Shown here in pieces: positions 31,291 through 38,192 of a DNA stretch of 38,192 nt. The first letter of the stretch is position 1; every line of letters starts with the position of its first letter. Below the pieces are notes generated by a model. That model worked only from the letters and a program-made list of their open reading frames with translations, ran no database searches and was not told the origin of the DNA. Both the position numbers and the translations under genes were made by a program. The DNA is from Oscillospiraceae bacterium (GTDB lineage: Bacteria; Bacillota; Clostridia; Oscillospirales; Acutalibacteraceae): NCBI GenBank assembly GCA_902788995.1, contig CADAMO010000008.1, positions 1 to 38,192 on the forward strand, given 5' to 3'.

Positions 31291-34200
31291 TTAATAACAC
31301 ACTTTAACCGTTTTGATTTCAAAGGGACGGAAGGTCAGGCTCAGAGCGCTGTCCGCGCCGAGATCGGCCTGCTCTTCCTCCAGCATATTGGTGAGAGCGG
31401 CGCGCTTCGTCCCCTCCGGCAACCGCGCCGTGCAAGAGGTATAGGCGCCCTCCGCCTCGTACAGACGGACGATATAGGCCTTCGCCGCGTCCTCACAGGG
31501 CTTGACCGCCTCCACGATCACGTTGTCCGCGTCCACACGGATCAGCGGAACGATCTCCGTTCTGCCGGGGACGACGGCCACAGGGACGTTGAGCTCGTAG
31601 GCCGGACGGACGACGGTTTTCGCGCTGAAGGCGCCGTCGTGGGGCAGGAAGGAATAGACGCAGCGGTGAATGCCGTCCTTGTCGCCCAGATGGTCGGGAT
31701 GGTTGCCGCCCTTGTGCAGGGAGAGGCGCATGCTGCCGCCGTTGAGGGAGATGCCGTATTTGCAGTCGTTGAGCACGGCCACGCCGTAGCGGGATTCGGA
31801 GATATCGGTATATTTGTGGTTCAGCACCTCAAATTTCGCCTGTTCCACCATGGTGTTGCGGGTGGTGGGACGCTTGGCATAGCCGAACTGGATCTCCTGA
31901 CGGGCAAAATCGTCGTACACGTCGGTATCGAAGGCGGTCTTCAGGAAGCGGTGGTCGTCGTTCCAGTCCATGGCGGTATCGAAGCGCACCTCGGCGGAAT
32001 CCGCGAAGAAGAGCATGTCCTGCCGCACCGTGGATTTGGCGCTGATACGGTACTCGCTTCTGACGATATAGGCCACGGGGCCGACGGACACGACCTCACG
32101 GGAGACAAGGTTCGAGACCGGGCGGAATTTATTCTCAATATCCGCGTCGATATCCCAGTTGTCCCACGCGGAGGGAAGGTCCTCGGCCATCAGGAAGGTG
32201 TTGAAGTTTTCGCCCTTTACCAGTTGCCTGCCGCAGCGGGTATCCACGAAAGAGGCAATGGTGCCGTTCTTTGCGAAGGAGACCTCGGCAAAGGGGGTGC
32301 GGAGGGTATCGCCCTGCGCGGCAAAAGCGCTCTCCCCTGTCGGATCGCCGTCGGTCCATGCCAGCGTCACAGAGCCGAAGGCCGGGACGGTGACGCCCGC
32401 CACCAGCAGCTTTTCCACCCCGTCAAGGTCGGTATAGACCTGCTGGGCGTAGCCGCCGGCGACGATCTTTCTTTTCTTATAAGGCAGCGCGATCACGTCG
32501 CTGCGGTCAAAGGAGAGAGTGTTGACCACGGTCACACAGTCGTCGTCCGCCTCGCCTTGCAGCAGCGCGTCGGTCATTGCTTTGGCGTCGTTGATGATCT
32601 TCGTGGTCTGGGCGCGGCTCTCCGCGTGGGCGCGGTGGATGGCCGTGCCGGGAAGGATGTCGTGGAACTGGTTGAGCAGCAGCGTCTCATACAGCGGCGC
32701 GATCTCCTTGCTGTCGGCGATTTCGCCCTTTTTCACTGCCGCAGACACGGTGGCGATCTCCAGATCCCGCAGCGCCAGCTCCGCTTTGCGGTTATTGCGC
32801 TTGATGGTGTGCTGGTTGGTGAGCGTGCCCCGGTGCAGCTCCAGATACAGCTCACCCCGGTAGGTATTGGGCTCGAAGCAGTCGCGTTCCAGCTCCTGCA
32901 TAAAATCGCCCACCAGCTTATATTCCGTCTTCGGCACGCCGGCGTTATCCCTGCAGCGACGGGCCAGCTCAATCATCTCAAACTGCGGTCCGCCGCCCCC
33001 GTCTCCGTAGCCGAAGGTCAGCATGCGCTTGTTGGTGACGGTGCGCTGCTTGATGCCCTCGTCCTTGCTGCAGATGCGGGAGAAGATATCCTCCGCGTCC
33101 GCCCAATGGTGGGTGGTGTTGAAGTGGGTGAACACCTTGGTGCCGTCGATGCCCTGCCAGTAGAAAGTGTCGTAGGGGAAGGTATTGGTATCATTCCAGC
33201 CGATCTTGGTGGTCAGGAAATAATCCACGCCGCAGCCCTTCATGATCTGCGGGATGGCGGCGGAATAGCCGAAGGTATCCGGCAGCCAGAAGCAGTTGGA
33301 GGTATAGTTGAAGTATTTCCGGGTGAACCGCTGGCCCCACAGGAACTGACGGACCATGGACTCGCCGGAGGTGATGTTGCAGTCGCACTCCACCCAGACG
33401 CCGCCGTTGGGCTCATACCGGCCCTCCGCGACGGCCTGCTGGATGCGGGCGAACAGCTCCGGGTAGTGGACCCGCAGCATGTTGCCGTGGCAGGCGGAGC
33501 TCTGGATGAACTTGTATTCGGGATACTGCTCCATCAGGCTCAGCTGGTTGGAATAGGTCCGGGCGCACTTTTTGATGGTCTCCTCCACATGCCACAGCCA
33601 GGCGGTATCCATGTGGGAGTGGCCGATGATGGCGGCCTGCGGCGCGGAATCGCCGTTCTTCTTGGCCAGCGTCTCCTTCATGATGGGAGCGGCCTCCCGC
33701 AGGGACGCCAGCACCGTTTCAAAATCCGTATCCGCCAGCGAGGTGCAGACGGTGTTATAGACGCGATACAGGGCGTCCACGACCTCCGCCCGGCGGAAGC
33801 TGTCGTGGGGCAGATGCTCCGCCATCTCGTTGAGGGTCTTCAGGTCGAAATAGAAATCCTGCACCTCGTAATTCTTGACGCAGATATCCGCGCCGTCGTA
33901 GTCAAAGACGAAGTCCTTCAGCGCGTTGTCGTCCGTGGGCATGCAGCCGGGGATATAGTGGCCGGCGTAATACTCCATGGCCACGTCCACGGTCTCCCCT
34001 GCCGCAGGCTCATAGCGGATCATGTCGCAGAAGTGGTTGCCGTGGCCGGTGCGGACGATTTTGGTGGCGAAAGTGCCGAAGGGCTTGCCGTTCACGAACA
34101 GCAGCGCTTCATAGCCGCCGATGTGCGGCATGACGAAGAGGGTTTTCCCGGCCAGCTCCGCCGGGACGGTATAGGTCCCCCGGAACCAGCAGTAGGTCCC

Positions 34201-34392
34201 CTCGCCTGCCCACTTCATCCCCTTTTCCGCCTTCTCAAAGGGAAGGTCGGGGATGGTGTGGTACTGTCTGTCCACGTGACAGAACTCCACGTCCGCCAGC
34301 TCGCCGACTTTTTCAAAGATGTGCGGTTCCAGATTGTCGGCGAACCGCTGCAGCTTTGACAGCATTCTTTCGATTTGGGGCGTATTCAGCAT
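31291..34392 (-). CDS. Alpha-mannosidase, GH38
   Basis: Cytoplasmic zinc-dependent alpha-mannosidase of 1033 residues, the size of bacterial and yeast vacuolar class II enzymes. An N-terminal beta domain (about 60-145) precedes the catalytic barrel: GHSHMDTAWLWH gives zinc ligands His258/His260 region and Asp262, and nucleophile Asp372 lies in WLPDTFGYSAAIPQI. A three-helix bundle follows (LHRGTLTNQH, LLNQFHDILPGTAIH), then C-terminal beta-sandwich domains. No signal peptide. The ATG at 34392 behind AGAAAGG is chosen; the open frame upstream runs antisense-like through ylmC. It would hydrolyse imported mannosides, perhaps from N-glycans. Confidence 0.95.
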   Translation of the reverse strand: MLNTPQIERMLSKLQRFADNLEPHIFEKVGELADVEFCHVDRQYHTIPDLPFEKAEKGMKWAGEGTYCWFRGTYTVPAELAGKTLFVMPHIGGYEALLFVNGKPFGTFATKIVRTGHGNHFCDMIRYEPAAGETVDVAMEYYAGHYIPGCMPTDDNALKDFVFDYDGADICVKNYEVQDFYFDLKTLNEMAEHLPHDSFRRAEVVDALYRVYNTVCTSLADTDFETVLASLREAAPIMKETLAKKNGDSAPQAAIIGHSHMDTAWLWHVEETIKKCARTYSNQLSLMEQYPEYKFIQSSACHGNMLRVHYPELFARIQQAVAEGRYEPNGGVWVECDCNITSGESMVRQFLWGQRFTRKYFNYTSNCFWLPDTFGYSAAIPQIMKGCGVDYFLTTKIGWNDTNTFPYDTFYWQGIDGTKVFTHFNTTHHWADAEDIFSRICSKDEGIKQRTVTNKRMLTFGYGDGGGGPQFEMIELARRCRDNAGVPKTEYKLVGDFMQELERDCFEPNTYRGELYLELHRGTLTNQHTIKRNNRKAELALRDLEIATVSAAVKKGEIADSKEIAPLYETLLLNQFHDILPGTAIHRAHAESRAQTTKIINDAKAMTDALLQGEADDDCVTVVNTLSFDRSDVIALPYKKRKIVAGGYAQQVYTDLDGVEKLLVAGVTVPAFGSVTLAWTDGDPTGESAFAAQGDTLRTPFAEVSFAKNGTIASFVDTRCGRQLVKGENFNTFLMAEDLPSAWDNWDIDADIENKFRPVSNLVSREVVSVGPVAYIVRSEYRISAKSTVRQDMLFFADSAEVRFDTAMDWNDDHRFLKTAFDTDVYDDFARQEIQFGYAKRPTTRNTMVEQAKFEVLNHKYTDISESRYGVAVLNDCKYGISLNGGSMRLSLHKGGNHPDHLGDKDGIHRCVYSFLPHDGAFSAKTVVRPAYELNVPVAVVPGRTEIVPLIRVDADNVIVEAVKPCEDAAKAYIVRLYEAEGAYTSCTARLPEGTKRAALTNMLEEEQADLGADSALSLTFRPFEIKTVKVCY

Positions 34393-34426
34393 AATCGGAA
34401 AATCCTTTCTGATGAGGGTTTTCTTT

Positions 34427-34455
34427 AGTTTAGCCCATACGCCCGCGTTTTGCAA
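34427..34455 (-). promoter_or_regulatory. Promoter of the alpha-mannosidase gene
   Basis: On the minus strand TTGCAA (34450-34455), 17-base spacer, TAAACT (34427-34432), within the 71-base gap after ylmC. It would free the mannosidase from sporulation transcription. Confidence 0.6.
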
Positions 34456-34463
34456 GAGCGGAT

Positions 34464-34748
34464 TCAAAAAAGATCGGACAGTTTGCTCTTTTTCGCGGCG
34501 GGAGAAGCCACCTCCTCCGCGTTGCGGACAAGGACGGTCTCTTTGCCGATCACGGCGATATCGCTCCACGCCACCCGCAGCAGTTCAGGCTTTTTGAAGG
34601 GATTGCCGCGGCTTTCCGCTTTTTCCACTGTGACGGAGGCCGCCTGCCCCGTCTCGCTGATCTCGATATCCCGCACGCAGCCGATCCGGCGGCCGTCCTT
34701 GATGTCGATCACGTCTTTTCTGCTGAGATCATCAACCGTATATAACAA
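34464..34748 (-). CDS. ylmC: YlmC/YmxH-family PRC-barrel sporulation protein
   Basis: Small protein of 94 residues with a PRC-barrel: LYTVDDLSRKDVIDIKDGRRIG, DIEISETGQAASVTV and VAWSDIAVIGKETVLV. In Bacillus and many Clostridia ylmC/ymxH genes lie close to sigG or in sporulation clusters, and that is the case here, 34 bases behind sigG. The precise role is unknown. The C-terminal tail (KKSKLSDLF) is basic then hydrophobic. Confidence 0.9.
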   Translation of the reverse strand: MLYTVDDLSRKDVIDIKDGRRIGCVRDIEISETGQAASVTVEKAESRGNPFKKPELLRVAWSDIAVIGKETVLVRNAEEVASPAAKKSKLSDLF

Positions 34749-34782
34749 AAAAAATCACCTCATCAATGTATATGAGGCGACG

Positions 34783-35547
34783 TTATTCTTTAATCTTTTT
34801 CAGCGCTTCTTTTTCAAGCCTTGACACCTGCGCCTGGGAAATGCCGATCTCCCTGGCGACTTCCATCTGGGTCTTTCCGTCCATGAACCGCTTGTGGAGG
34901 ATCAGCTTCTCCCGCCGGTCCAGCTTGCGGATCTCCTCTTTCAGCGTGATCTCCTGGATCCAGTCGGTCTCGGAATCGGAGCCGCCCAGCTGATCCACCA
35001 CGTACAGCGCGTCGCCGTTTTCGGCGTAGACCGGTTCATAGAGGGAGATGGGGTCCACGATGGCCTCCAGCGCTGCCACCACCTGCCGCTCCGGCAGGCC
35101 CATCCGCTCCGCGATCATGGCGGGGGTGGGCTCGGCGTCGCTCTCCCGCTGCAATTCCTCCTTCGTCTGCATGGCGTGGAAGGCGGTATCCCGCACCGAC
35201 CGGGACACGCGGATGGCGGTGTTGTCACGCAGGTACCGCCGCAGCTCGCCGATGATCATGGGGACCGCGTAGGTGCTGAATTTCAGGTCCAGCGAGGTAT
35301 CGAACCGGTCGCAGGCCTTGATGAGGCCAATGCAGCCCACCTGAAACAGGTCGTCCGCGTTCTCGTCGCGGCCCCGGAAGCGCTGGACGATGGAGAGCAC
35401 CAGCCGCAGGTTGCCGTTGATCAACTGTTCCCGGGCTTTTTTGTCCCCGGCGGCCGCGGCCTTCAGGTAGGCCTCGTTCTCCTGCTCCGTCAGCACTTTC
35501 AGCTCGGACGTGTTGACGGAGCTGATCTCCACCTTCTGATACTGCAT
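34783..35547 (-). CDS. sigG: Late forespore sigma factor SigG
   Basis: RNA polymerase sigma factor of 254 residues that directs late gene expression in the forespore. The N-terminal signature KVEISSVNTSELKVL is diagnostic for SigG (KVEICGVNTS in most members). Region 2 follows (GNLRLVLSIVQRFRGRDENADDLFQVGCIGLIKACDRFD), then region 3 and a region 4 helix-turn-helix (QMEVAREIGISQAQVSRLEKEALKKI). The ATG at 35547 fits family length; the upstream reading is rejected. spoIIGA and sigE, the usual neighbours, are not in the window on this side. No confident SigF/SigG promoter was located. Confidence 0.95.
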   Translation of the reverse strand: MQYQKVEISSVNTSELKVLTEQENEAYLKAAAAGDKKAREQLINGNLRLVLSIVQRFRGRDENADDLFQVGCIGLIKACDRFDTSLDLKFSTYAVPMIIGELRRYLRDNTAIRVSRSVRDTAFHAMQTKEELQRESDAEPTPAMIAERMGLPERQVVAALEAIVDPISLYEPVYAENGDALYVVDQLGGSDSETDWIQEITLKEEIRKLDRREKLILHKRFMDGKTQMEVAREIGISQAQVSRLEKEALKKIKE

Positions 35548-35980
35548 ACTTTCCCGCTTCCTCTTTCTCTTCGTTGCAGTAACAGTATTGACGGAAACGG
35601 AAGAAAAACACACGCCGGAGGATTGCCAATTATTATCAATTGCTATCTATATTACGTCAGTCTGTTTTTCTGTTTGATCCGCACTTCCTTTTTGTGAATG
35701 ACGCCCGCCGCACGGATATGGCCGAAAAAGCATTTTACACAAAATCATTTTAAGATTGTTTCTGTATTTTATTTTCTTTTTACAGCGGCGGTTCTGCGGT
35801 AAAAAAATTGATGAATGAAATTAGAACAATTCATTAAAAATCGCATAATATTTTCTTGACTTTTGCCTGCGACAAGAGTATTCTATTTCTAAAATTTTCA
35901 ACACAAAATTTAAGATTTGCTCATAAAGTCGGGCAGATCGTTCCGATTTCGTAAATTATCTCTTTCAGGAGGCTATCAAT
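35548..35980. other. Gene-free region between sigG and gdhA
   Basis: A 433-base AT-rich gap between divergent genes. It holds the gdhA promoter (35856) and an inverted repeat AATGAA/TTCATT (35814-35835) about 20 bases upstream of it. No RNA gene, riboswitch or coding frame was recognised. Confidence 0.6.
35856..35884 (+). promoter_or_regulatory. Promoter of gdhA
   Basis: TTGACT (35856-35861), 17-base spacer, TATTCT (35879-35884). It leaves a leader of nearly 90 bases before the start codon. Confidence 0.75.
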
Positions 35981-37327
35981 ATGAACCAGTACATCGAGCG
36001 CGTTATCGAAGACGTGAAACGCAAGCACGCCTTTGAGCCGGAGTTCATTCAGACGGTGGAAGAGGTCTTCACCTCCATTGAACCCCTCATCAACGCCAAC
36101 CCCGCCTATGAGAAGGCGGACATCCTCAGCCGTATGGCAGAGCCGGACAGAGGCTTCGTGTTCCGCGTGACGTGGATGGACGACAACGGCAACGTGCAGG
36201 TCAACCGCGGCTACCGTTATCAGTTCAACAACGCCATCGGCCCCTACAAGGGCGGACTTCGCTTCCACCCCTCCGTTTACAGCGGTATCATCAAGTTCCT
36301 GGGCTTTGAGCAGACCTTCAAAAACTCCCTGACCGGCCTTCCCATCGGCGGCGCCAAGGGCGGCTCCGACTTTGACCCCAAGGGCAAGAGCGATGCGGAG
36401 ATCATGCGGTTCTGCCAGGCCTTCATGACCGAGCTTTATAAATACATCGGTCCCAACGTGGACGTTCCCGCCGGAGATATCGGCGTAGGCGGCAAAGAGA
36501 TCGGCTATCTGTTCGGCCAGTATAAGCGCATCAAGAGCAGCTTTGACAACGGCGTGCTCACCGGCAAGGGCATGGAATACGGCGGCTCCTTGATCCGTCC
36601 CGAGGCCACCGGCTACGGCGCGGTCTATTATCTGGAAGAGGTCCTCAAGCACTTCGGCGATTCCCTTGAGGGAAAGACCGTGGCGGTTTCCGGCTTCGGC
36701 AACGTGGCCTGGGGCGTCACCAAGAAGATGGCCCAGCTGGGCGCCAAGGTCGTGACCCTCTCCGGCCCCGACGGCTACATCTATGATCCCGACGGCGTCA
36801 ACACCGAGGAAAAGATCCACTTTATGCAGGAAATGCTGGCCTCCCGCCGCAACAAGGTGCAGGATTACGCGGACAAATTCGGCGTGGAGTTCTTCCCGGG
36901 CAAAAAGCCCTGGGAGCGCAAGGTGGACATCGTGATGCCCAGCGCCACCCAGAACGACGTGAACATGGACGAGGCCAAGAAGATCGTGGCCAACGGCACC
37001 CAGTATTACATTGAGGTGGCAAACATGCCCACCACCAACGACGCGCTGAAATACCTGCAGGAGAACTGCAAGGCGGTCGCCCCCTCCAAGGCGGTCAACG
37101 CCGGCGGCGTGGCGGTCTCCGCGCTGGAAATGAGCCAGAACTCCATCCGGTATTCCTGGACCAGCGAAGAGGTGGACGAAAAGCTGCACGGCATCATGCA
37201 GCACATCCACAACATCTCTGCGGAGACGGCGGAAGAGTTCGGTCTCGGCTACAATCTGGTGGCCGGCGCAAACCTGGCGGGCTTCAAGAAGGTCGCCGAC
37301 GCCATGCTGGCGGAAGGTCTGATCTGA
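35981..37327 (+). CDS. gdhA: Glutamate dehydrogenase, hexameric small type
   Basis: Interconverts 2-oxoglutarate plus ammonium and glutamate in the cytoplasm; 448 residues, typical of hexameric GdhA. Substrate-binding lysines sit in GPYKGGLRFH (Lys90), at Lys114 and in PIGGAKGGSDFDPKG (Lys126). The Rossmann domain has VSGFGNVAWG. The ending (SRYSWTSEEVDEKLHGIMQHIH type) matches the NADP-dependent enzymes, so NADPH use is likely but not certain from sequence by eye. Strong CAGGAGG before the ATG. Codon use is highly biased, suggesting high expression. Confidence 0.96.
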   Translation: MNQYIERVIEDVKRKHAFEPEFIQTVEEVFTSIEPLINANPAYEKADILSRMAEPDRGFVFRVTWMDDNGNVQVNRGYRYQFNNAIGPYKGGLRFHPSVYSGIIKFLGFEQTFKNSLTGLPIGGAKGGSDFDPKGKSDAEIMRFCQAFMTELYKYIGPNVDVPAGDIGVGGKEIGYLFGQYKRIKSSFDNGVLTGKGMEYGGSLIRPEATGYGAVYYLEEVLKHFGDSLEGKTVAVSGFGNVAWGVTKKMAQLGAKVVTLSGPDGYIYDPDGVNTEEKIHFMQEMLASRRNKVQDYADKFGVEFFPGKKPWERKVDIVMPSATQNDVNMDEAKKIVANGTQYYIEVANMPTTNDALKYLQENCKAVAPSKAVNAGGVAVSALEMSQNSIRYSWTSEEVDEKLHGIMQHIHNISAETAEEFGLGYNLVAGANLAGFKKVADAMLAEGLI

Positions 37328-37356
37328 CGGAGAGCGATCTCATTATCATGCAAAAG

Positions 37357-37383
37357 AACCGGCGGTTTTTCCGTCGGTTTTTT
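37357..37383 (+). terminator. Intrinsic terminator after gdhA
   Basis: AACCGGCGG (37357-37365) pairs with CCGTCGGTT (37371-37379) over TTTTT with one G-U, followed by a T-run. Confidence 0.9.
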
Positions 37384-37404
37384 ATGTCAAAACTGTAAAG
37401 GGAG

Positions 37405-37420
37405 ATGACAGAGCTGTCAT
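37405..37420. promoter_or_regulatory. Palindrome abutting the -35 box of the next gene
   Basis: ATGACAG-AG-CTGTCAT: seven-base arms, ending exactly one base before the TTGCAA -35 box. This placement suits an activator or repressor site. Confidence 0.55.
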
Positions 37421-37449
37421 TTGCAAGGGCAGGATTTTTGTGATACGAT
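37421..37449 (+). promoter_or_regulatory. Promoter of the membrane-anchored unknown gene
   Basis: TTGCAA (37421-37426), 17-base spacer, TACGAT (37444-37449), about 40 bases before the start codon. Confidence 0.65.
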
Positions 37450-37488
37450 GGAAACAGAAAGATCAGTAAACGAGGGAGGTTTGTCAGT

Positions 37489-38115
37489 ATGAAACATCAA
37501 CGCGCCTTGCTCTTTGGCATTATTACTGCCGTAATTCTGATAGTGATCGCTGTTCCTGTCGGAAGCTGGATAGCTGCCTCCCGGTTTCACGGACCGATCT
37601 TTTATTGTCAGGAGAACGAACAATTCCGGTCGGAACAACAGATCAGCGAAACAAAAGGAAAAGGGCTTGAGATCCTCTTTCCCGCCGCCGTCAGTTATAC
37701 GAAAGGCGGCGAAACGGAACCGATTCTTAAAACCGATACGATTCATAAGCCCGTCTTTCTCAGCGGCGACAACGGAAAAATCCGTTACGTGATCCGGGAA
37801 GTAAGCAGACATAACGGAAGGCACGATGAATTCCCCATCGACGCACATCAGGGGGACGCGCTGTATTGTTATGACAGTGACACAAACAAAACGACAACGG
37901 AACGGAAGACGGGAAAAGGAGAAATCATCCTGTACGCGGACGAATCACGGACGGTTCTGTTTCAGACCGACAGCAGCACGGTTACTGTAATGAACGAGAA
38001 TGGAAAACCAGAGACCGTTTCCGTACCCCCGCATCAGGACTATATCAGATTCACGATTGAAAAGGACGGCGTATATTTCAATTATTCAGAGGAGGAACGG
38101 TTCCAATGTCATTAA
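37489..38115 (+). CDS. Membrane-anchored protein of unknown function
   Basis: Encodes 208 residues; not recognised. Residues 8-30 form one hydrophobic helix (ALLFGIITAVILIVIAVPVGS) after a basic start, without a clear cleavage site or lipobox, so the rest is likely an anchored extracellular domain. That domain is polar and beta-rich with strands such as KIRYVIREVSR, DALYCYDSD, EIILYADESRTVLF and YIRFTIEKDGVYFNYS. GAGGGAGG lies before the ATG. Base composition is visibly more AT-rich and codon use less biased than in gdhA, as in weakly expressed or recently gained genes. It has its own promoter and a palindromic site. Confidence 0.75.
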   Translation: MKHQRALLFGIITAVILIVIAVPVGSWIAASRFHGPIFYCQENEQFRSEQQISETKGKGLEILFPAAVSYTKGGETEPILKTDTIHKPVFLSGDNGKIRYVIREVSRHNGRHDEFPIDAHQGDALYCYDSDTNKTTTERKTGKGEIILYADESRTVLFQTDSSTVTVMNENGKPETVSVPPHQDYIRFTIEKDGVYFNYSEEERFQCH

Positions 38116-38192
38116 GCCAGATAGCGAGGGAATGCATAAAAAGTGAATAAATAGCTGCCGACCGACGAAAAAACAAAAGGGAAAAGATAAAC

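Noticed and set aside
31639-34359. 906-codon open frame antisense to the alpha-mannosidase
   Set aside because: The minus strand encodes a complete GH38 enzyme; the opposite reading has no domain-like features.
38116-38192. Start of another gene at the right edge
   Set aside because: Purine-rich sequence with GGGAAAAG near the end may be a leader, but no start codon follows before the window ends.

Overview
This window looks like a chromosomal segment of a spore-forming, anaerobic Clostridia-class Firmicute, probably an Oscillospiraceae/Ruminococcaceae-type gut bacterium. The evidence is a sigG–ylmC sporulation pair, a Phe T-box leader on pheST, an IreB-family protein, strong Shine-Dalgarno sites, promoters with 17-base spacers, GC-rich coding sequence that throws long antisense shadow frames, and several cytoplasmic glycosidases. 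Nothing marks it as a prophage or plasmid; it reads as ordinary chromosome carrying unusual intergenic repeats and two poorly described gene sets.

Layout. 1-2.7 kb: leftward redox operon ohrR-like / trxA / trxB / ohrR-like, with an OhrR-type palindrome over its promoter. 2.8-3.04 kb: four phased hairpins with shared GGCGGATA arms. 3.1-5.7 kb: leftward HAD phosphatase and GH13 oligo-1,6-glucosidase. 5.8-9.5 kb: T-box, pheS, pheT. 9.5-10.2 kb: ireB and a small conserved-looking gene. 10.2-14.3 kb: a propeller plus alpha-toroid protein followed by two PHP-domain proteins. 14.7-20.0 kb: leftward system of two ABC exporters with N-terminal Cys4 modules around a DUF1854-like protein. 20.2-23.1 kb: secreted alpha/beta hydrolase and an OmpR-type two-component system. 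23.3-27.6 kb: GH2 beta-galactosidase and an exported metallophosphoesterase. 27.7-31.1 kb: GNAT acetyltransferase and a TrpXYZ-type ABC importer. 31.3-35.5 kb: GH38 alpha-mannosidase, ylmC, sigG. 36.0-38.1 kb: glutamate dehydrogenase and a membrane-anchored protein of unknown function.

How the parts fit. Alpha-glucosides, beta-galactosides and alpha-mannosides taken up as oligosaccharides could be finished inside the cell by the GH13, GH2 and GH38 enzymes, none of which has a signal peptide; nitrogen is assimilated or released by GdhA, and an aromatic amino acid-type importer is present. Two peroxide-sensor-like regulators bracket thioredoxin and its reductase.

The most interesting material: (1) REP-like intergenic hairpins that start GTAGC and occur at four loci, partly as head-to-head pairs, one of them a 150-bp MITE-like element inside the ABC operon; (2) the dual ABC exporter/DUF1854 set with matching N-terminal sensor-like domains; (3) the cytoplasmic seven-blade propeller/toroid protein with twin PHP proteins under a promoter covered by a perfect inverted repeat; (4) the OhrR/thioredoxin operon; (5) the four-unit palindrome array.
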